DNA of 64,000 bases from Natronomicrosphaera sp040876735. Its GTDB lineage: Bacteria; Planctomycetota; Phycisphaerae; Phycisphaerales; Phycisphaeraceae. Where the stretch lies: NCBI GenBank assembly GCA_040876735.1, contig JBBDPC010000100.1, forward strand, positions 27,500 to 91,499, written 5' to 3'. Every line of letters starts with the position of its first letter. Position 1 is the stretch's first letter. Made by a program: the position numbers and the translations under genes. A model generated the notes under the pieces. That model was not told where the DNA came from. It made no database searches and was given only the letters and a program-made list of their open reading frames with translations. This document shows, one piece after another, positions 17,407 to 26,195 of this stretch.

Positions 17407-18717
17407 TCAAGCGGTGACGATGCCGGCGGGTGGGACGGCGCGGGCGAAGGCGGCGTTGCCGTCAAGCTTCATCCAGTTTTCGAGCACATCGCGGTAGACG
17501 GTGCGGAAGTCGATGTTGAAGGTGACGTCACCGTCGTCGAGGTCGTCGGCGGCGAGGCTGGGGTGTTGGCCGTGCAGACCCGGGCGGGCGTGATCGCCGA
17601 AGAGGAACATCGGGCCGGCGGCGCCGTGGTCCGTGCCTTGGGAGGCGTTCTGGCGGACGCGTCGGCCGAACTCGGAGAAGGCGAGGGTGACGACGCGCTT
17701 GCCGTGGCCGGCGGCGTCGAGCTCGCGGTAGAAACCGCGGACGGCGGTGGCGAACTGCTGGAGCAGGTTGGCGTGGGGATTGATCTGCGCGGCGTGGGTG
17801 TCGAAGCCGCCCATGGCGACGTAGTAGACGCGGGTGGGCAGTTCGGCGCGGATCATGGCGGCGACGGTTTGCAGTTGGCGGGCGAGCGGGCCGTTGGGGA
17901 ACTCGGTCAGCGGCCGCTGATTGGCGGCGCGGCGGACGTTGGCGGAGGCGACCTGCGCGTCCATGGCGGTGCGGAAGATGAAGTCGGTGGGGTCGGTGGC
18001 GGCGGGGGCTGGAGGCTGAATCGCCTGGGGTGCTTCCTGTATCGCCTGGTACGGGTCTTCAAGTTGCTTGTCGTGATCGGAGCCGTGCCAGCGGAAGAGG
18101 CGGGGCTGCTGGAAGGTGACGGGGCGCGTTTCGCGACCGAGGGTGGCCAGGGGTGCGGTGTTGCCGAGGGTGATGCACTCCATGCCATGGGCGTCGACGA
18201 GCTGGTCGGCTTCGCGGGCCTTGTCCAGTGCCCGGCCGATCCAGCCATGGCCGCGATGGCCCGCGCCGCCGGCGTTGGTGTCGCCGCTGTGCCAGACGTC
18301 CATGGAAGCGAAGTGGGAGCGGTTGGGGTTGGGATAGCCGACGCCCTGGAGGACGGTGGCCCGGCCTTCGCCCATCATTTCGTAGAGGTCGCGCAGGCCG
18401 GGATGGAGGCCGATGCCGTTGCGCGGGTCGACGACGAGCAGGTCGCGTTCGGGCAGGGCGAGGTTGGGTCGAGCGTTGTAGTATTCGCGCATGCCGAAGG
18501 GGATGACGGTGTTGAGCCCGTCGTTGCCGCCGGAGAGCTGGACGACGACGAGCACGCGGTCCTCCGGTACGCCGGGCTTGCTGGTGAGGCGCATGGTGGT
18601 GTCGGTCATGGCGGCGGCGGTGCGAGGCAGGAAGCCGGGCACGGTGCCGACGGTCGAGAGCATGGCCAGGCCGGCGTGGAGGAACTGGCGACGTGTGAAG
18701 GCGAATTGGTCAGGCAT
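17407..18717 (-). CDS. DUF1501 protein with Tat-like signal
   Basis: This 436-residue protein has an N-terminal twin-arginine signal (FTRRQFLHAGLAMLSTVG). It then shows the DUF1501 pattern: VLVVVQLSGGNDGLNTVIP (about residue 45), a SHFASMDVWHSGD block and the C-terminal VVTLAFSEFGRRVRQN...GTDHGAAGPMF region with its His/Asp residues. The family belongs to the alkaline-phosphatase-like/sulfatase fold and is abundant in Planctomycetes, usually exported. The substrate is unknown. It lies directly downstream of the DUF1800 gene on the same strand, its usual partner, but a 107-bp hairpin element separates them. Confidence 0.9.
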   Translation of the reverse strand: MPDQFAFTRRQFLHAGLAMLSTVGTVPGFLPRTAAAMTDTTMRLTSKPGVPEDRVLVVVQLSGGNDGLNTVIPFGMREYYNARPNLALPERDLLVVDPRNGIGLHPGLRDLYEMMGEGRATVLQGVGYPNPNRSHFASMDVWHSGDTNAGGAGHRGHGWIGRALDKAREADQLVDAHGMECITLGNTAPLATLGRETRPVTFQQPRLFRWHGSDHDKQLEDPYQAIQEAPQAIQPPAPAATDPTDFIFRTAMDAQVASANVRRAANQRPLTEFPNGPLARQLQTVAAMIRAELPTRVYYVAMGGFDTHAAQINPHANLLQQFATAVRGFYRELDAAGHGKRVVTLAFSEFGRRVRQNASQGTDHGAAGPMFLFGDHARPGLHGQHPSLAADDLDDGDVTFNIDFRTVYRDVLENWMKLDGNAAFARAVPPAGIVTA

Positions 18718-18773
18718 GGTGGTTTCTCGAAGGAGGCGTGGGCAGTCGAAGCCACAGACCAACACCAATCGGC

Positions 18774-18880
18774 CGTTAGCCGCGGCCTTTACGGCCGCGC
18801 ATTCGGTCGACCGGACGCGATCGGATGCAACCGGGGCCGACCCGTAACGGAACGCGCGGCCGTAAAGGCCGCGGCTAACG
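18774..18880. repeat. long inverted repeat with 27-bp perfect arms
   Basis: The arm at 18774-18800 is the exact reverse complement of 18854-18880, and each arm is itself a near palindrome (GCCGCGGCC TTTA GGCCGCGG type). The 53-bp spacer is unrelated. It lies between the DUF1800 and DUF1501 genes of a probable operon, where its hairpin could tune expression of the downstream gene. Confidence 0.9.
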
Positions 18881-18889
18881 TTGGCGGTT

Positions 18890-20398
18890 TTAACACAACT
18901 GGTACTCCGGCATGGTGGTGATCAACACGAGTACGGGCACGAGCGCGTCGGCGGTCACCCGCTGCCCGGCCCCCCCGGATCCGGCCCGGCGCTGAAGCTC
19001 ACGCACCAGCGGCTCGCGACGGGGGGCGGGAATGTGATCGCCCACCAACTGGTCCACCAATTCGTCCACCACGCGCTCGGGCGTGCGCTGCTCGTCGGGC
19101 AGGTGGGCGACCAGCGGCGTCGGGTCGTACGGCTGACGGTCGTTGGACGCCCCGGCCACGGCGGGGTGGCCGGTGAGCAGGTAGAGGCAGAGGTTCTGGC
19201 GGGTGAAGAGCGTGGAGGTGTTGACCCATGCCCGGCCCACATCCCAGCCGGCGACGGAGGGCGGGTCGAACAACTCCTGGCCGAGGTGCATCATGGTGAT
19301 GCGCAGGGCCTTGGGCTCGCGCGGGGGCGTCCGCATCATGCGGACGGTGCCGACGAGCAGTTGGGCGGGGCTTTTGATCTTGCGGCCGACGACCGCGGCG
19401 TCATAGAAGTGCTGGCTTTTGAAGATCGTCTTGAGCACGGGGGCGAGGCGGTATTCGTGACGTCGCACGAGCGTGCCGAGGTCGCGGATGACGGCCACCT
19501 GGTCGGCGCTGGCGCGGTCGGGGTCGACGTCGGCGACGAAGTAGCGGTAGAGCTTGTAGGCGACGAACTGGGCGCAGGCGTTCTGGCGGAGCAGGTGGAG
19601 CGTGAGGCCGTCGCCGTCGAACCGCTCGCGCCGGCCGAGGATCTGCTTGGGGCCGTGGTCGTGCTGGCGGACGTTGAAGTGGAAGTCGTTGTGCTGCACG
19701 TGGTAGCCGGTGAGCGCGCGGGCGGCTTCCTGGATGTCCTGCTCGGTGTAGTTGCCGACGCCGAGGGTGAACAGCTCCATCAGTTCGCGGGCGAGGTTTT
19801 CGTTGGGCTCGGCACTGCGGTTGCGGTCGTTGTTGAGGAAGCGGAGCATGGCGGGGTCGCGCACGATGCCGAGGGCGAGGTCGGCGAAGTTGCCCGCGGC
19901 CGCGCGGCGGAGCATGGCGTTCTGCTGGAGCATCTGGTAGGTGCTGCGGACGTTGCGGTGGCGGGTGGCGAAGTGGTCGTGCCAGAGCAGCGTGAGGTTT
20001 TCCTCCAGCGGCCGGGGGGTGCGGATCATCAACTCCAGCCACCACTGCTGAAGCTGCTGCAACATCTCGCGATCCTGGTACCGCCGACGAAGACGTTCGG
20101 TATTGAAGCGGTCGAGCGTGTCCTGGTCGCCCTGCCGACGTGCGACGGCCCGCTCGCGCCGCTCCTCGGGCGTCGGCGGGCGGATCAGGTCCGGGTCGGC
20201 GTCGGGCATGGGCAAGGCGTCGGTGGGCAGGTCGTGATAGTCCGCCAGCGCATCGACCGCCGCGTCCAGCCCCATGTCCGCCAGCATCCGCGCCCGTCCC
20301 GGCTCAGGCCCGAAGGCCGTCCGCCGCAGCAGGTGCCGGGCCTGCGGCAAGCCGAACTCGTCGTCAGCCAGTGGATTCAGCGAGGTGTTCACAGCCAT
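18890..20398 (-). CDS. DUF1800 family protein
   Basis: This 502-residue protein shows the DUF1800 signatures: ARHLLRRTAFGPEP near the N-terminus, LLWHDHFATR (about residue 145), ENLARELMELFTLGVGNYTE (about 200), DIQEAARALTGYHV, and FDPPSVAGWDVGRAWVNTSTL (about 400). The role is unknown, but the gene is nearly always next to a DUF1501 gene, as here, and the pair is thought to act together at the cell envelope. No clear signal peptide is visible at the chosen start. Confidence 0.9.
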   Translation of the reverse strand: MAVNTSLNPLADDEFGLPQARHLLRRTAFGPEPGRARMLADMGLDAAVDALADYHDLPTDALPMPDADPDLIRPPTPEERRERAVARRQGDQDTLDRFNTERLRRRYQDREMLQQLQQWWLELMIRTPRPLEENLTLLWHDHFATRHRNVRSTYQMLQQNAMLRRAAAGNFADLALGIVRDPAMLRFLNNDRNRSAEPNENLARELMELFTLGVGNYTEQDIQEAARALTGYHVQHNDFHFNVRQHDHGPKQILGRRERFDGDGLTLHLLRQNACAQFVAYKLYRYFVADVDPDRASADQVAVIRDLGTLVRRHEYRLAPVLKTIFKSQHFYDAAVVGRKIKSPAQLLVGTVRMMRTPPREPKALRITMMHLGQELFDPPSVAGWDVGRAWVNTSTLFTRQNLCLYLLTGHPAVAGASNDRQPYDPTPLVAHLPDEQRTPERVVDELVDQLVGDHIPAPRREPLVRELQRRAGSGGAGQRVTADALVPVLVLITTMPEYQLC

Positions 20399-20499
20399 GA
20401 CATCCCTGCCCCGATGGACGACCAGCCCCCCTCGAACTATCGGCCAAACGCCACCGCGACGTCCGCTATTGCCGCCCGGTCCGAAGAGGGAAGATTTGA

Positions 20500-20555
20500 G
20501 GTGGGGCGGGTGTCTCGCCCGTCAAGGGGGGAGGCGGGCTTTGGCGCCCGCCCCG
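20500..20555. repeat. GGGCGGGCGTCTCGCCCG-family repeat, degenerate copy
   Basis: GTGGGGCGGGTGTCTCGCCCG at the left is opposed by GGCGCCCGCCCCGC at the right. This is a shorter, diverged version of the element at 3999 and 51328. It lies in the 177-bp gap upstream of the DUF1800 gene. Confidence 0.7.
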
Positions 20556-20575
20556 CTGAAGAAACGCTGTGGCAT

Positions 20576-21802
20576 TCATTCCGTCGACTTGCTGCCGAAC
20601 GCCGCCGCCAGCAGTTCCTCGTCCACGTCGTCGGGGATCGTCCGGCCGGTGGCGTAGTTGTACAGCAGCGATCGGAACACCATGTCCGCCGCGCTGCTGG
20701 CGACCACGGCCAGAATCACCGCCAGCGCGAACAACACCACCGCGGTAATGATCAACAGCAACTGCCCGCTGGCCACCGCCAGGCCGACCAGAACGCCGAG
20801 CACGATGAACACCGGCAGCGTGACCAGGAACGTCAGCAGCGTCATGGAGAAGTTGCCCACCAGCGCCTCGCCCCACGTCTGCTTGAGCGTGCTCAGCGCC
20901 TGCTTGAACGCCCGCACCGGGCCGACCCCCTCGGCCGCCAGCACGGGCACGACGAAGTAGGTCAGAATCGTCCACCCCGTGCCGAGGATCGCCGCCACCA
21001 CGGCCCCGACCTTGTCGTTGGCGTTCTCGATGATCTTCAGCAGCAGCCCCACCGTCGCGGACACCAGCGCCCAGCCGGCGATCTGCGGTAGCCGGCGCAT
21101 CGCCACCGACAGGCCGTAACCCACCGTCGGCGTCTCCCCGGCACAGACGCGCAACGCGCAGGCCGACAGCGCCGTATTGAAAAAGACGATCACGAAGTAG
21201 CTGCAGAAGTAGAACGCAAAGGCGAGCACGTAGACCAGCAGCGGCACCTCGCCGGCGGCCGTCTCCTCGTCCAGAAACGTGTCCAACTGCTCCAGCGTGC
21301 CCGTGCCCGCCATCGGCAGCACAAAACTGGCGATCACCACCAGCGACGCCAGCCCCGAGAGCAACGGGAAGACCAGCAGTTGCTTGAAGTCCCAGATGAT
21401 GCTGTAGGAGAGCTTCACATACTCCCAGCTTCGCCGCAGTCGGCCGAAGAAGCCGTCGGCGCCCACCGGCCCGGCCGTGCGGCGGGACCCGGCGGGGCCG
21501 GCCTGCTTGACGGCCCGGCCGACGCTGGTGGTCAGCGCCTGGTTCGTCTGAAGATTGAACCCGCAATGCACGCATAACACCGCGTCGGCGGCGATCGCTT
21601 CGCTGCATGACGGGCACTGACGCTTGCCCACATGCGCCGTCCCGCCCTGCGCCGCGATCTCGCCGCCGGCCGCCTGCTCCGGCGTGTCGGGCACGTGCAT
21701 CTTGTTCCCACACTTGCACCGCACCCGTTGGCCGGCCAGTTCCGGCTTCCATCGGTACTGCTTCTGACACGTCAGACAGGAAAACGTGGATTCGCCACCC
21801 AT
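20576..21802 (-). CDS. zinc-ribbon membrane protein, DUF6159-like
   Basis: The protein is 408 residues from the ATG at 21802. The cytoplasmic N-terminus has two zinc ribbons: CLTCQKQYRWKPELAGQRVRCKCG and CPSCSEAIAADAVLCVHCG (the first ends at about residue 37, the second spans about 65-85). A membrane domain of about six helices follows (residues 150-390), opening with RLRRSWEYVKLSYSIIWDFK and LLVFPLLSGL, a pattern seen in DUF6159 membrane proteins (family recalled, not checked). Function unknown. The frame is open upstream, but the zinc ribbon marks the start. Confidence 0.75.
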   Translation of the reverse strand: MGGESTFSCLTCQKQYRWKPELAGQRVRCKCGNKMHVPDTPEQAAGGEIAAQGGTAHVGKRQCPSCSEAIAADAVLCVHCGFNLQTNQALTTSVGRAVKQAGPAGSRRTAGPVGADGFFGRLRRSWEYVKLSYSIIWDFKQLLVFPLLSGLASLVVIASFVLPMAGTGTLEQLDTFLDEETAAGEVPLLVYVLAFAFYFCSYFVIVFFNTALSACALRVCAGETPTVGYGLSVAMRRLPQIAGWALVSATVGLLLKIIENANDKVGAVVAAILGTGWTILTYFVVPVLAAEGVGPVRAFKQALSTLKQTWGEALVGNFSMTLLTFLVTLPVFIVLGVLVGLAVASGQLLLIITAVVLFALAVILAVVASSAADMVFRSLLYNYATGRTIPDDVDEELLAAAFGSKSTE

Positions 21803-22406
21803 CGCCTGCACCCCTTTGCCGAACGGAAGTGAGTGAATCAAGACGTCGCCGGAATCCGCCCGCCCCATCACGGGCGGCATCGTACGCATTATCCGTGTTG
21901 CGGAAGCCCGGGCCAAGCTTTTTCTGTCAATTCTCACCGCTCCGCTTCCAATGTCCCGATCCAGATCTGCAGTGCCATGCCGGCTGAGAAAAGCGACGAC
22001 CGCCGCCCGGGCGCCCGCCCGGGTGGGCCAGGCGTTCCGCCCGCCGAGGCAGGCTTGCACGTCTGCCCCGCCGCCGGCATCGGGTGGCGACTGAATTCGG
22101 GCAGGTCAACCTTGACGATCGTAAACGCAAGGGGTGTAATGAAGGGCAGCAGAGTCAGTTCTATCGCCATCCTGTTCCGAGGCCGGCGAATTTCCGCCAT
22201 TTATCCCGGCCCCAGGGCATGCGGTCGCGGGCGTTCCGGGCGTCTGGCTCGTCGGTTCGTCAGGTCAAGTTGTGCCGGCTCACCGCCGTCGAAGCGCTTC
22301 GCCAGTCATGGGAGCGCGGGTTTGAGTGGGCCCGGATTGACCGTTTAGCCGATGCCCATTTCAGGCCGTTGCGTCAAGGCATCTCGGGCGCGAAAGGGAC
22401 CGCTCC
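21803..22406. other. 604-bp gene-free region upstream of the ankyrin-FHA gene
   Basis: No reading frame here has convincing start, composition or homology. The region is divergent: it must hold the promoters of the zinc-ribbon membrane protein (minus) and the ankyrin-FHA gene (plus). GC-rich short palindromic stretches lie around 22010-22080. No clear promoter or operator was identified. Confidence 0.5.
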
Positions 22407-23693
22407 ATGTTCGGGTTCACCAAAAAGCCGGAAATGAATCTGTGGGAAGCCGTGCTCGCCAACGAGGTCGATCGCGTGCGGGAGTTGCTTCAGGCCGACC
22501 CCTCGCTGGCCGGGAGGGTTGCGCCGCACAAGCTGTGTCGGCGTGAGGTGGGGCTGGTGAGCGATGCGACGCCGCTGCACGTCGCGTCCGCACGGGGCTA
22601 TGGGCAGGTGGTCAAGCTGCTGCTGGTCGCCGGCGCGGACGTGAACGCCCGGGCGCAGGGGACGACGCCGTTGCACGAAGCGGCCGGGTGCGGACACGTG
22701 GAGGTGGCGGAGCTGCTGCTGTTTCGCCAGGCGGACGTGAATGCCGTCGACCAGGCAGGGTGCACCCCGCTGCATCGGGCGGCGATGGCGGGCCATGACC
22801 CCATGGTCAACCTGCTGCTGGACAACGACGCGAGCATTGAAGCGATCGATGACGAGGGCAACACCGTGCTGCACTGCCTGGCGGCGCACGGCTGCGAGGC
22901 GGGCCTCAAGCGTGTGCTCGAGGCCGGGGCGGAGACGGACCCGTGCGACAAGACCAAGCAGCGCACACCGCTGCACCTGGTGATGGTGCACGCCGATCAC
23001 AGCGCCGCCAGCCACATCGACCCGAACCAGCGCCGGGAGCGGGCGAAGATGGAGCGGTCGGCCCGGATCCTGATCAAGCACGGCGCGGACGTCAACGCCG
23101 TGGACGCGGCGGGCAACACCCCGCTGGACCTGTTCAACTATCTCGAAGGCGACAACGAATCCGACCCGCTGGTTCGGCTGCTGCGCAAGCACGGCGGCCG
23201 GTGGATGCGCTATCACCATCGCCATGCCGAATCGACCGCACCCACCGCGGCCGCGCCGTCGGCCACCGACGAGCCCCCGCACCTGGACCAGGCCTCATTC
23301 GCCCACGACAGCCACGGCTCGCGGATGGGCTCGACCTCAGGCGCCTCCGCCATCAGCCGGCGGGCGATGGGCTTCATCGGCGACCCCATCCCCCTCGACG
23401 CCGGCTCCGTGCTCATCGGCCGCAACCCCGAATGCGACGTCCGCTACCGCAGCCGAACGCTCTCACGCCGCCACGCCCAGATCACCTTCGAGCAAGGCTC
23501 CTACATGATCACCGACATGGGCTCGCACAACGGCGTGCTGATCAACGGCCGAAAAATCCACACCTCCCACCTGCTCAGCCCCGGCGAAATCATCACGCTC
23601 GGCGCGTACGAATTCGAGTTCGACGGCCAGAGCATCATCCCCCTCCGCGATGAGTTCGACGAAAACGAACTTCGCGCCGAACTCAGACGCTGA
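22407..23693 (+). CDS. ankyrin-repeat protein with C-terminal FHA domain
   Basis: This 428-residue protein has about six ankyrin repeats at residues 8-270 (TPLHVASARGYGQVVKLLL, TPLHEAAGCGHVEVAELLL, TPLHRAAMAGHDPMVNLLL and so on). After a linker (about 275-325) comes an FHA domain: VLIGRNPECDVRYRSRTLSR, RHAQI and DMGSHNGVLINGRKI, with all phosphothreonine-binding residues kept (GR, SxxH, NG). It is probably cytosolic and binds phosphorylated partners while the ankyrin part binds another protein. This pairing is unusual. The downstream neighbour is separated by a 7-bp-period hairpin. Confidence 0.9.
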   Translation: MFGFTKKPEMNLWEAVLANEVDRVRELLQADPSLAGRVAPHKLCRREVGLVSDATPLHVASARGYGQVVKLLLVAGADVNARAQGTTPLHEAAGCGHVEVAELLLFRQADVNAVDQAGCTPLHRAAMAGHDPMVNLLLDNDASIEAIDDEGNTVLHCLAAHGCEAGLKRVLEAGAETDPCDKTKQRTPLHLVMVHADHSAASHIDPNQRRERAKMERSARILIKHGADVNAVDAAGNTPLDLFNYLEGDNESDPLVRLLRKHGGRWMRYHHRHAESTAPTAAAPSATDEPPHLDQASFAHDSHGSRMGSTSGASAISRRAMGFIGDPIPLDAGSVLIGRNPECDVRYRSRTLSRRHAQITFEQGSYMITDMGSHNGVLINGRKIHTSHLLSPGEIITLGAYEFEFDGQSIIPLRDEFDENELRAELRR

Positions 23694-23698
23694 CGACT

Positions 23699-23799
23699 AT
23701 GGAGCCGTGAGCCGTTCGCCTTCAGCCATTAGCCAGCGACAAGCCGAACGGAAGGGACATGCTGGCTGAAAGCTGAAAGCGAACGGCTCAAAGCTCCAT
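23699..23799. repeat. 7-bp-period inverted hairpin after the ankyrin-FHA gene
   Basis: On the left side GCC recurs at 23704, 23711, 23718, 23725 and 23732. On the right side GC recurs at 23765, 23772, 23779, 23786 and 23793. Both are in exact 7-bp phase. The two sides are imperfect reverse complements (GAGCCGTTCGC / GCGAACGGCTC), so the unit folds into a long stem. It follows the stop codon by five bases. Confidence 0.85.
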
Positions 23800-23844
23800 A
23801 ACACCACACGGCCGACAAACCCGCCGTGCGATACTTTGCTTTTC

Positions 23845-23890
23845 GTGGGGCAGGCGCCTCGCCTGCCGGCGGTGTCCCGCCCGCCCCACC
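23845..23890. repeat. GGGCGGGCGTCTCGCCCG-family repeat, diverged copy
   Basis: GTGGGGCAGGCGCCTCGCCTG is opposed by CCGCCCGCCCCACC. Upstream it keeps ATACTTTGCTTTTC, like the ACTTTGCTTTCC flank of the copies at 3999 and 51328. This shows that the flank is part of the element. Confidence 0.75.
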
Positions 23891-23951
23891 TTGAATGAAA
23901 CCCGCAACAACAGGCTCGACCGCCCGACCCGCGTGGGGTAGGCTTCACGCC

Positions 23952-24431
23952 ATGAACGAACACACCGCACCCCCGACGGCCGAACCGGCGACGCCCGCCG
24001 CCACGCCCCACGCCGAGGACATCCTCTGGGAAGGCGGCCCGTCGCAGATCGTGCTGCTGAAAACCTACCTGCTCTGCCTGCTGCTCTCGCCGTTGATCAT
24101 CCCGCTTTTCTACGCCGGCTGGCGCTGGCTGGAGCTGCGCAAGCATCGCTACACCCTCACGACCGAACGGCTGCGCCATCGCACGGGCATCTTCTCCCGC
24201 CGCACCGACGACCTCGAACTCTACCGTATCCGCGACACCGTCGTGAACGAGCCCTGGGTCTACCGGCTGTTCGGCGCAGGCAACATCGTCCTCGAAACCT
24301 CCGACCGCACCCACCCGACCTTCCATCTCACCGCCATCAAGGACCCGCACACCGTGCTGTCGCACGTCCGCCGACAGGTCGAACTGATGCGGAAGCTCAA
24401 GCGCGTCCGCGAAGTTGACTTCGAGGCATGA
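23952..24431 (+). CDS. membrane-anchored bacterial PH-domain protein
   Basis: This 159-residue protein has a Pro/Ala-rich leader of about 20 residues. A hydrophobic hairpin follows (TYLLCLLLSPLIIPLFYAGW, about 38-57), then a bacterial PH domain (bPH2/DUF304): HRYTLTTERLRHRTGIFSRR, DLELYRIRDTVV, and a C-terminal helix (about 70-150). The family builds small membrane-associated beta-barrels, with unknown ligand. The TGA overlaps an ATG of the next gene frame (ATGA at 24428). It opens a four-gene cluster with two TPM-domain proteins and a zinc ribbon. Confidence 0.8.
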   Translation: MNEHTAPPTAEPATPAATPHAEDILWEGGPSQIVLLKTYLLCLLLSPLIIPLFYAGWRWLELRKHRYTLTTERLRHRTGIFSRRTDDLELYRIRDTVVNEPWVYRLFGAGNIVLETSDRTHPTFHLTAIKDPHTVLSHVRRQVELMRKLKRVREVDFEA

Positions 24432-24472
24432 CGATTGGCTTTGCTCCACGCGTGCGGTACAAAGAAGCAACC

Positions 24473-24928
24473 ATGCCCACCCGCTCCACCAACCCGACGC
24501 AGTTTCTTACCGCGGACGAGCAGGCGGCGGTCGAACGCGCCATCAACACCGTCGAGCAGCAGACCTCCGCGGAAGTCAGGCTCCTGATCGCCCGCCACTG
24601 CTGGGGCGACATCCGCGACAAGGCGCAGCGGCTGTTCTTCAAGCATCGCATGGACAAGACCGAGCGCCGAAACGCCGTCCTCATCCTGCTGATCACCACC
24701 AACCGCGAGTTTCTCATCTACGGCGACAAGGGCATCAACGATAAAGTCGACGACCCGTTCTGGCAGGACGTGCGCGATCTGATGACCGAGCAATTCCGTG
24801 CCGGCTGGTTCGGCGACGGCCTCTGTGCCGGCATCCAGCGCATCGGCGAGCCACTAGCGACGCACTTCCCGCCCGATCCCGACCATGACCCCAACGAGCT
24901 TCCCAATGAAGTCGCTTTTGAACAGTAG
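24473..24928 (+). CDS. soluble TPM-domain protein
   Basis: The protein is about 151 residues from the ATG at 24473. An ATG at 24428, overlapping the previous stop, is the alternative start. It shows the TPM (TLP18.3/Psb32/MOLO-1) fold: FLTADEQAAVERAINTVEQQ followed by TSAEVRLLI, then DKTERRNAVLILLITTNREF and IYGDKGINDKVDDPFWQDV (about residues 10-125). There is no signal peptide or membrane helix, so it is cytosolic or peripheral. Its 3' end overlaps the next TPM gene by 23 bp, indicating translational coupling. TPM proteins are linked to photosystem repair in plants and to acid phosphatase activity; the bacterial role is unclear. Confidence 0.8.
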   Translation: MPTRSTNPTQFLTADEQAAVERAINTVEQQTSAEVRLLIARHCWGDIRDKAQRLFFKHRMDKTERRNAVLILLITTNREFLIYGDKGINDKVDDPFWQDVRDLMTEQFRAGWFGDGLCAGIQRIGEPLATHFPPDPDHDPNELPNEVAFEQ

Positions 24929-25712
24929 CCTGCGAGCGTGCACCGCCATGCTGCTCGGGCTGGCGCTGATGGGGCCGGCGCTGGCCCAGCCGGCGGCGGA
25001 CCGTTACGCGCCCTACCCCGAGCCTGACGCGGGCTACGTCACCGACCTCGCCGGCCTGCTCAGCGCCGACGAGGAAGAGCGCATCGAGCAGTGGCTCTGG
25101 CAGGCCGAGTCGCGCACGGGCGTCGAGATCGCCGTGGTGACGATCGACTCGATCCTCGACTACCCCGGCACGGACAACCAGCGCATTGAAGCCTTCGCCC
25201 GGGGCCTGTTCGATGCCTACGGCATCGGCAACCTGCCGGAGAACGACGGCGTGCTGCTGCTGGTCGCCCGGGGGGACCGCGAAGCCCGCATCGAGCTCGG
25301 CGCGGGGTACGGCCGACGCCGCGACCGCGACGCCCGGGCGATCATGGATGGCACGATCGTCCCCGCCTTCGCCAACGGCGATTACCCCGCCGGCATCACC
25401 GACGGCGTCAAGGCGATCCTGCTCGAGTTCGCCGGCGTCCGCGTGGGCTGGAACTGGCCGTTGATCGTCACCGGGCTGGCCATCCCGCTCGTCGGCGCCG
25501 TCGCGGTGAGCCTGTTCCGCAGCGGCAAGCGCGGCTGGGGCTGGGTGGCGGTGGGCCTGCTGATCGTGCTTCTGCTGGCGCTGGTGCGGATGGTGGTCAC
25601 CGTCGTCCGCCACATGCCCGAAGGCAACAGCGGGTCGTGGAGTTCCGGCGGCTTCGGGGGCGGGTTCGGCGGCGGCTCGTCCGGCGGCGGCGGCGCGACG
25701 GGCAGTTGGTGA
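24906..25712 (+). CDS. secreted/membrane TPM-domain protein (YgcG-like)
   Basis: The protein is 268 residues from the ATG at 24906. A signal peptide (SLRACTAMLLGLALMGPALAQP) precedes a TPM domain (about residues 35-165) with YVTDLAGLLSADEEERIEQW, TGVEIAVVTI, GVLLLVARGDREARIELGAGYG and the Asp-rich loop. Two membrane helices (about 175-197, 203-225) and a glycine-rich GGFGGGFGGGSSGGGG tail end the protein, exactly the YgcG architecture. The TPM domain should face outside the membrane. It overlaps the preceding soluble TPM gene. Confidence 0.9.
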   Translation: MKSLLNSSLRACTAMLLGLALMGPALAQPAADRYAPYPEPDAGYVTDLAGLLSADEEERIEQWLWQAESRTGVEIAVVTIDSILDYPGTDNQRIEAFARGLFDAYGIGNLPENDGVLLLVARGDREARIELGAGYGRRRDRDARAIMDGTIVPAFANGDYPAGITDGVKAILLEFAGVRVGWNWPLIVTGLAIPLVGAVAVSLFRSGKRGWGWVAVGLLIVLLLALVRMVVTVVRHMPEGNSGSWSSGGFGGGFGGGSSGGGGATGSW

Positions 25713-25740
25713 CGCGCAGCAAAACCCCAGGGAGCACACC

Positions 25741-26169
25741 ATGCGATGCCCGGCCTGTCAATCCGGCTACCTGCAACACATGCGGACACGCGAACAAGGC
25801 GTCGACCTGGACCAGTGCCCACGCTGCAAGGGCCTGTGGTTCGACGGCGAGGAACTGGAACAGGTGCTGCCCACCGCGGCCCGCGAACTGCGCGTGCCTT
25901 CCGACGCCACCGAAACCGACCGCCCCTGCCCGCATTGCCGAACGCCGCTGCATGCATTCAACTACCCGCAAACGCTCGTCCGCGTCGACGTCTGCCCCCA
26001 CTGCCACGGCCTGTGGCTGGACCCGCGCGAGTTCAAGGAAATCAAACTCGTGCGCGAACAACTCGACAAACAGGGCGAACTGGAAACGCACGCCCCCGTC
26101 ACCGGCATCAAAGGCGGCATCATCCGCTTCATCGACCAGAGCATCGCGAACCTCTCCGGCTTCGAGTGA
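25741..26169 (+). CDS. tandem TFIIB-type zinc-ribbon protein
   Basis: This 142-residue protein has two zinc ribbons: MRCPACQSG...CPRCKGLWFDGEELEQV (about residues 1-42) and PCPHCRTPL...CPHCHGLWLDPREFKEI (about 62-100). Both carry the CPxCxGLWxDxxE motif of the zf-TFIIB family. The C-terminus is short and mildly hydrophobic. Proteins of this type often accompany membrane or TPM-domain genes and may be assembly or redox factors; no function is established. It starts 28 bp after the YgcG-like gene, with CAGGGAGC just before the ATG. Confidence 0.85.
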   Translation: MRCPACQSGYLQHMRTREQGVDLDQCPRCKGLWFDGEELEQVLPTAARELRVPSDATETDRPCPHCRTPLHAFNYPQTLVRVDVCPHCHGLWLDPREFKEIKLVREQLDKQGELETHAPVTGIKGGIIRFIDQSIANLSGFE

Positions 26170-26195
26170 TCCGGAACCGCCACCCCGCCCGGCGG

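Noticed and set aside
18881..21091. Open frame of 736 codons on the plus strand
   Set aside because: Antisense of DUF1800 and the zinc-ribbon membrane gene.
21833..22348. 171-codon plus-strand frame upstream of the ankyrin-FHA gene
   Set aside because: Composition is Arg/Pro/Gly-rich without structure, no ribosome site, and it extends through a region with GC-rich palindromes.
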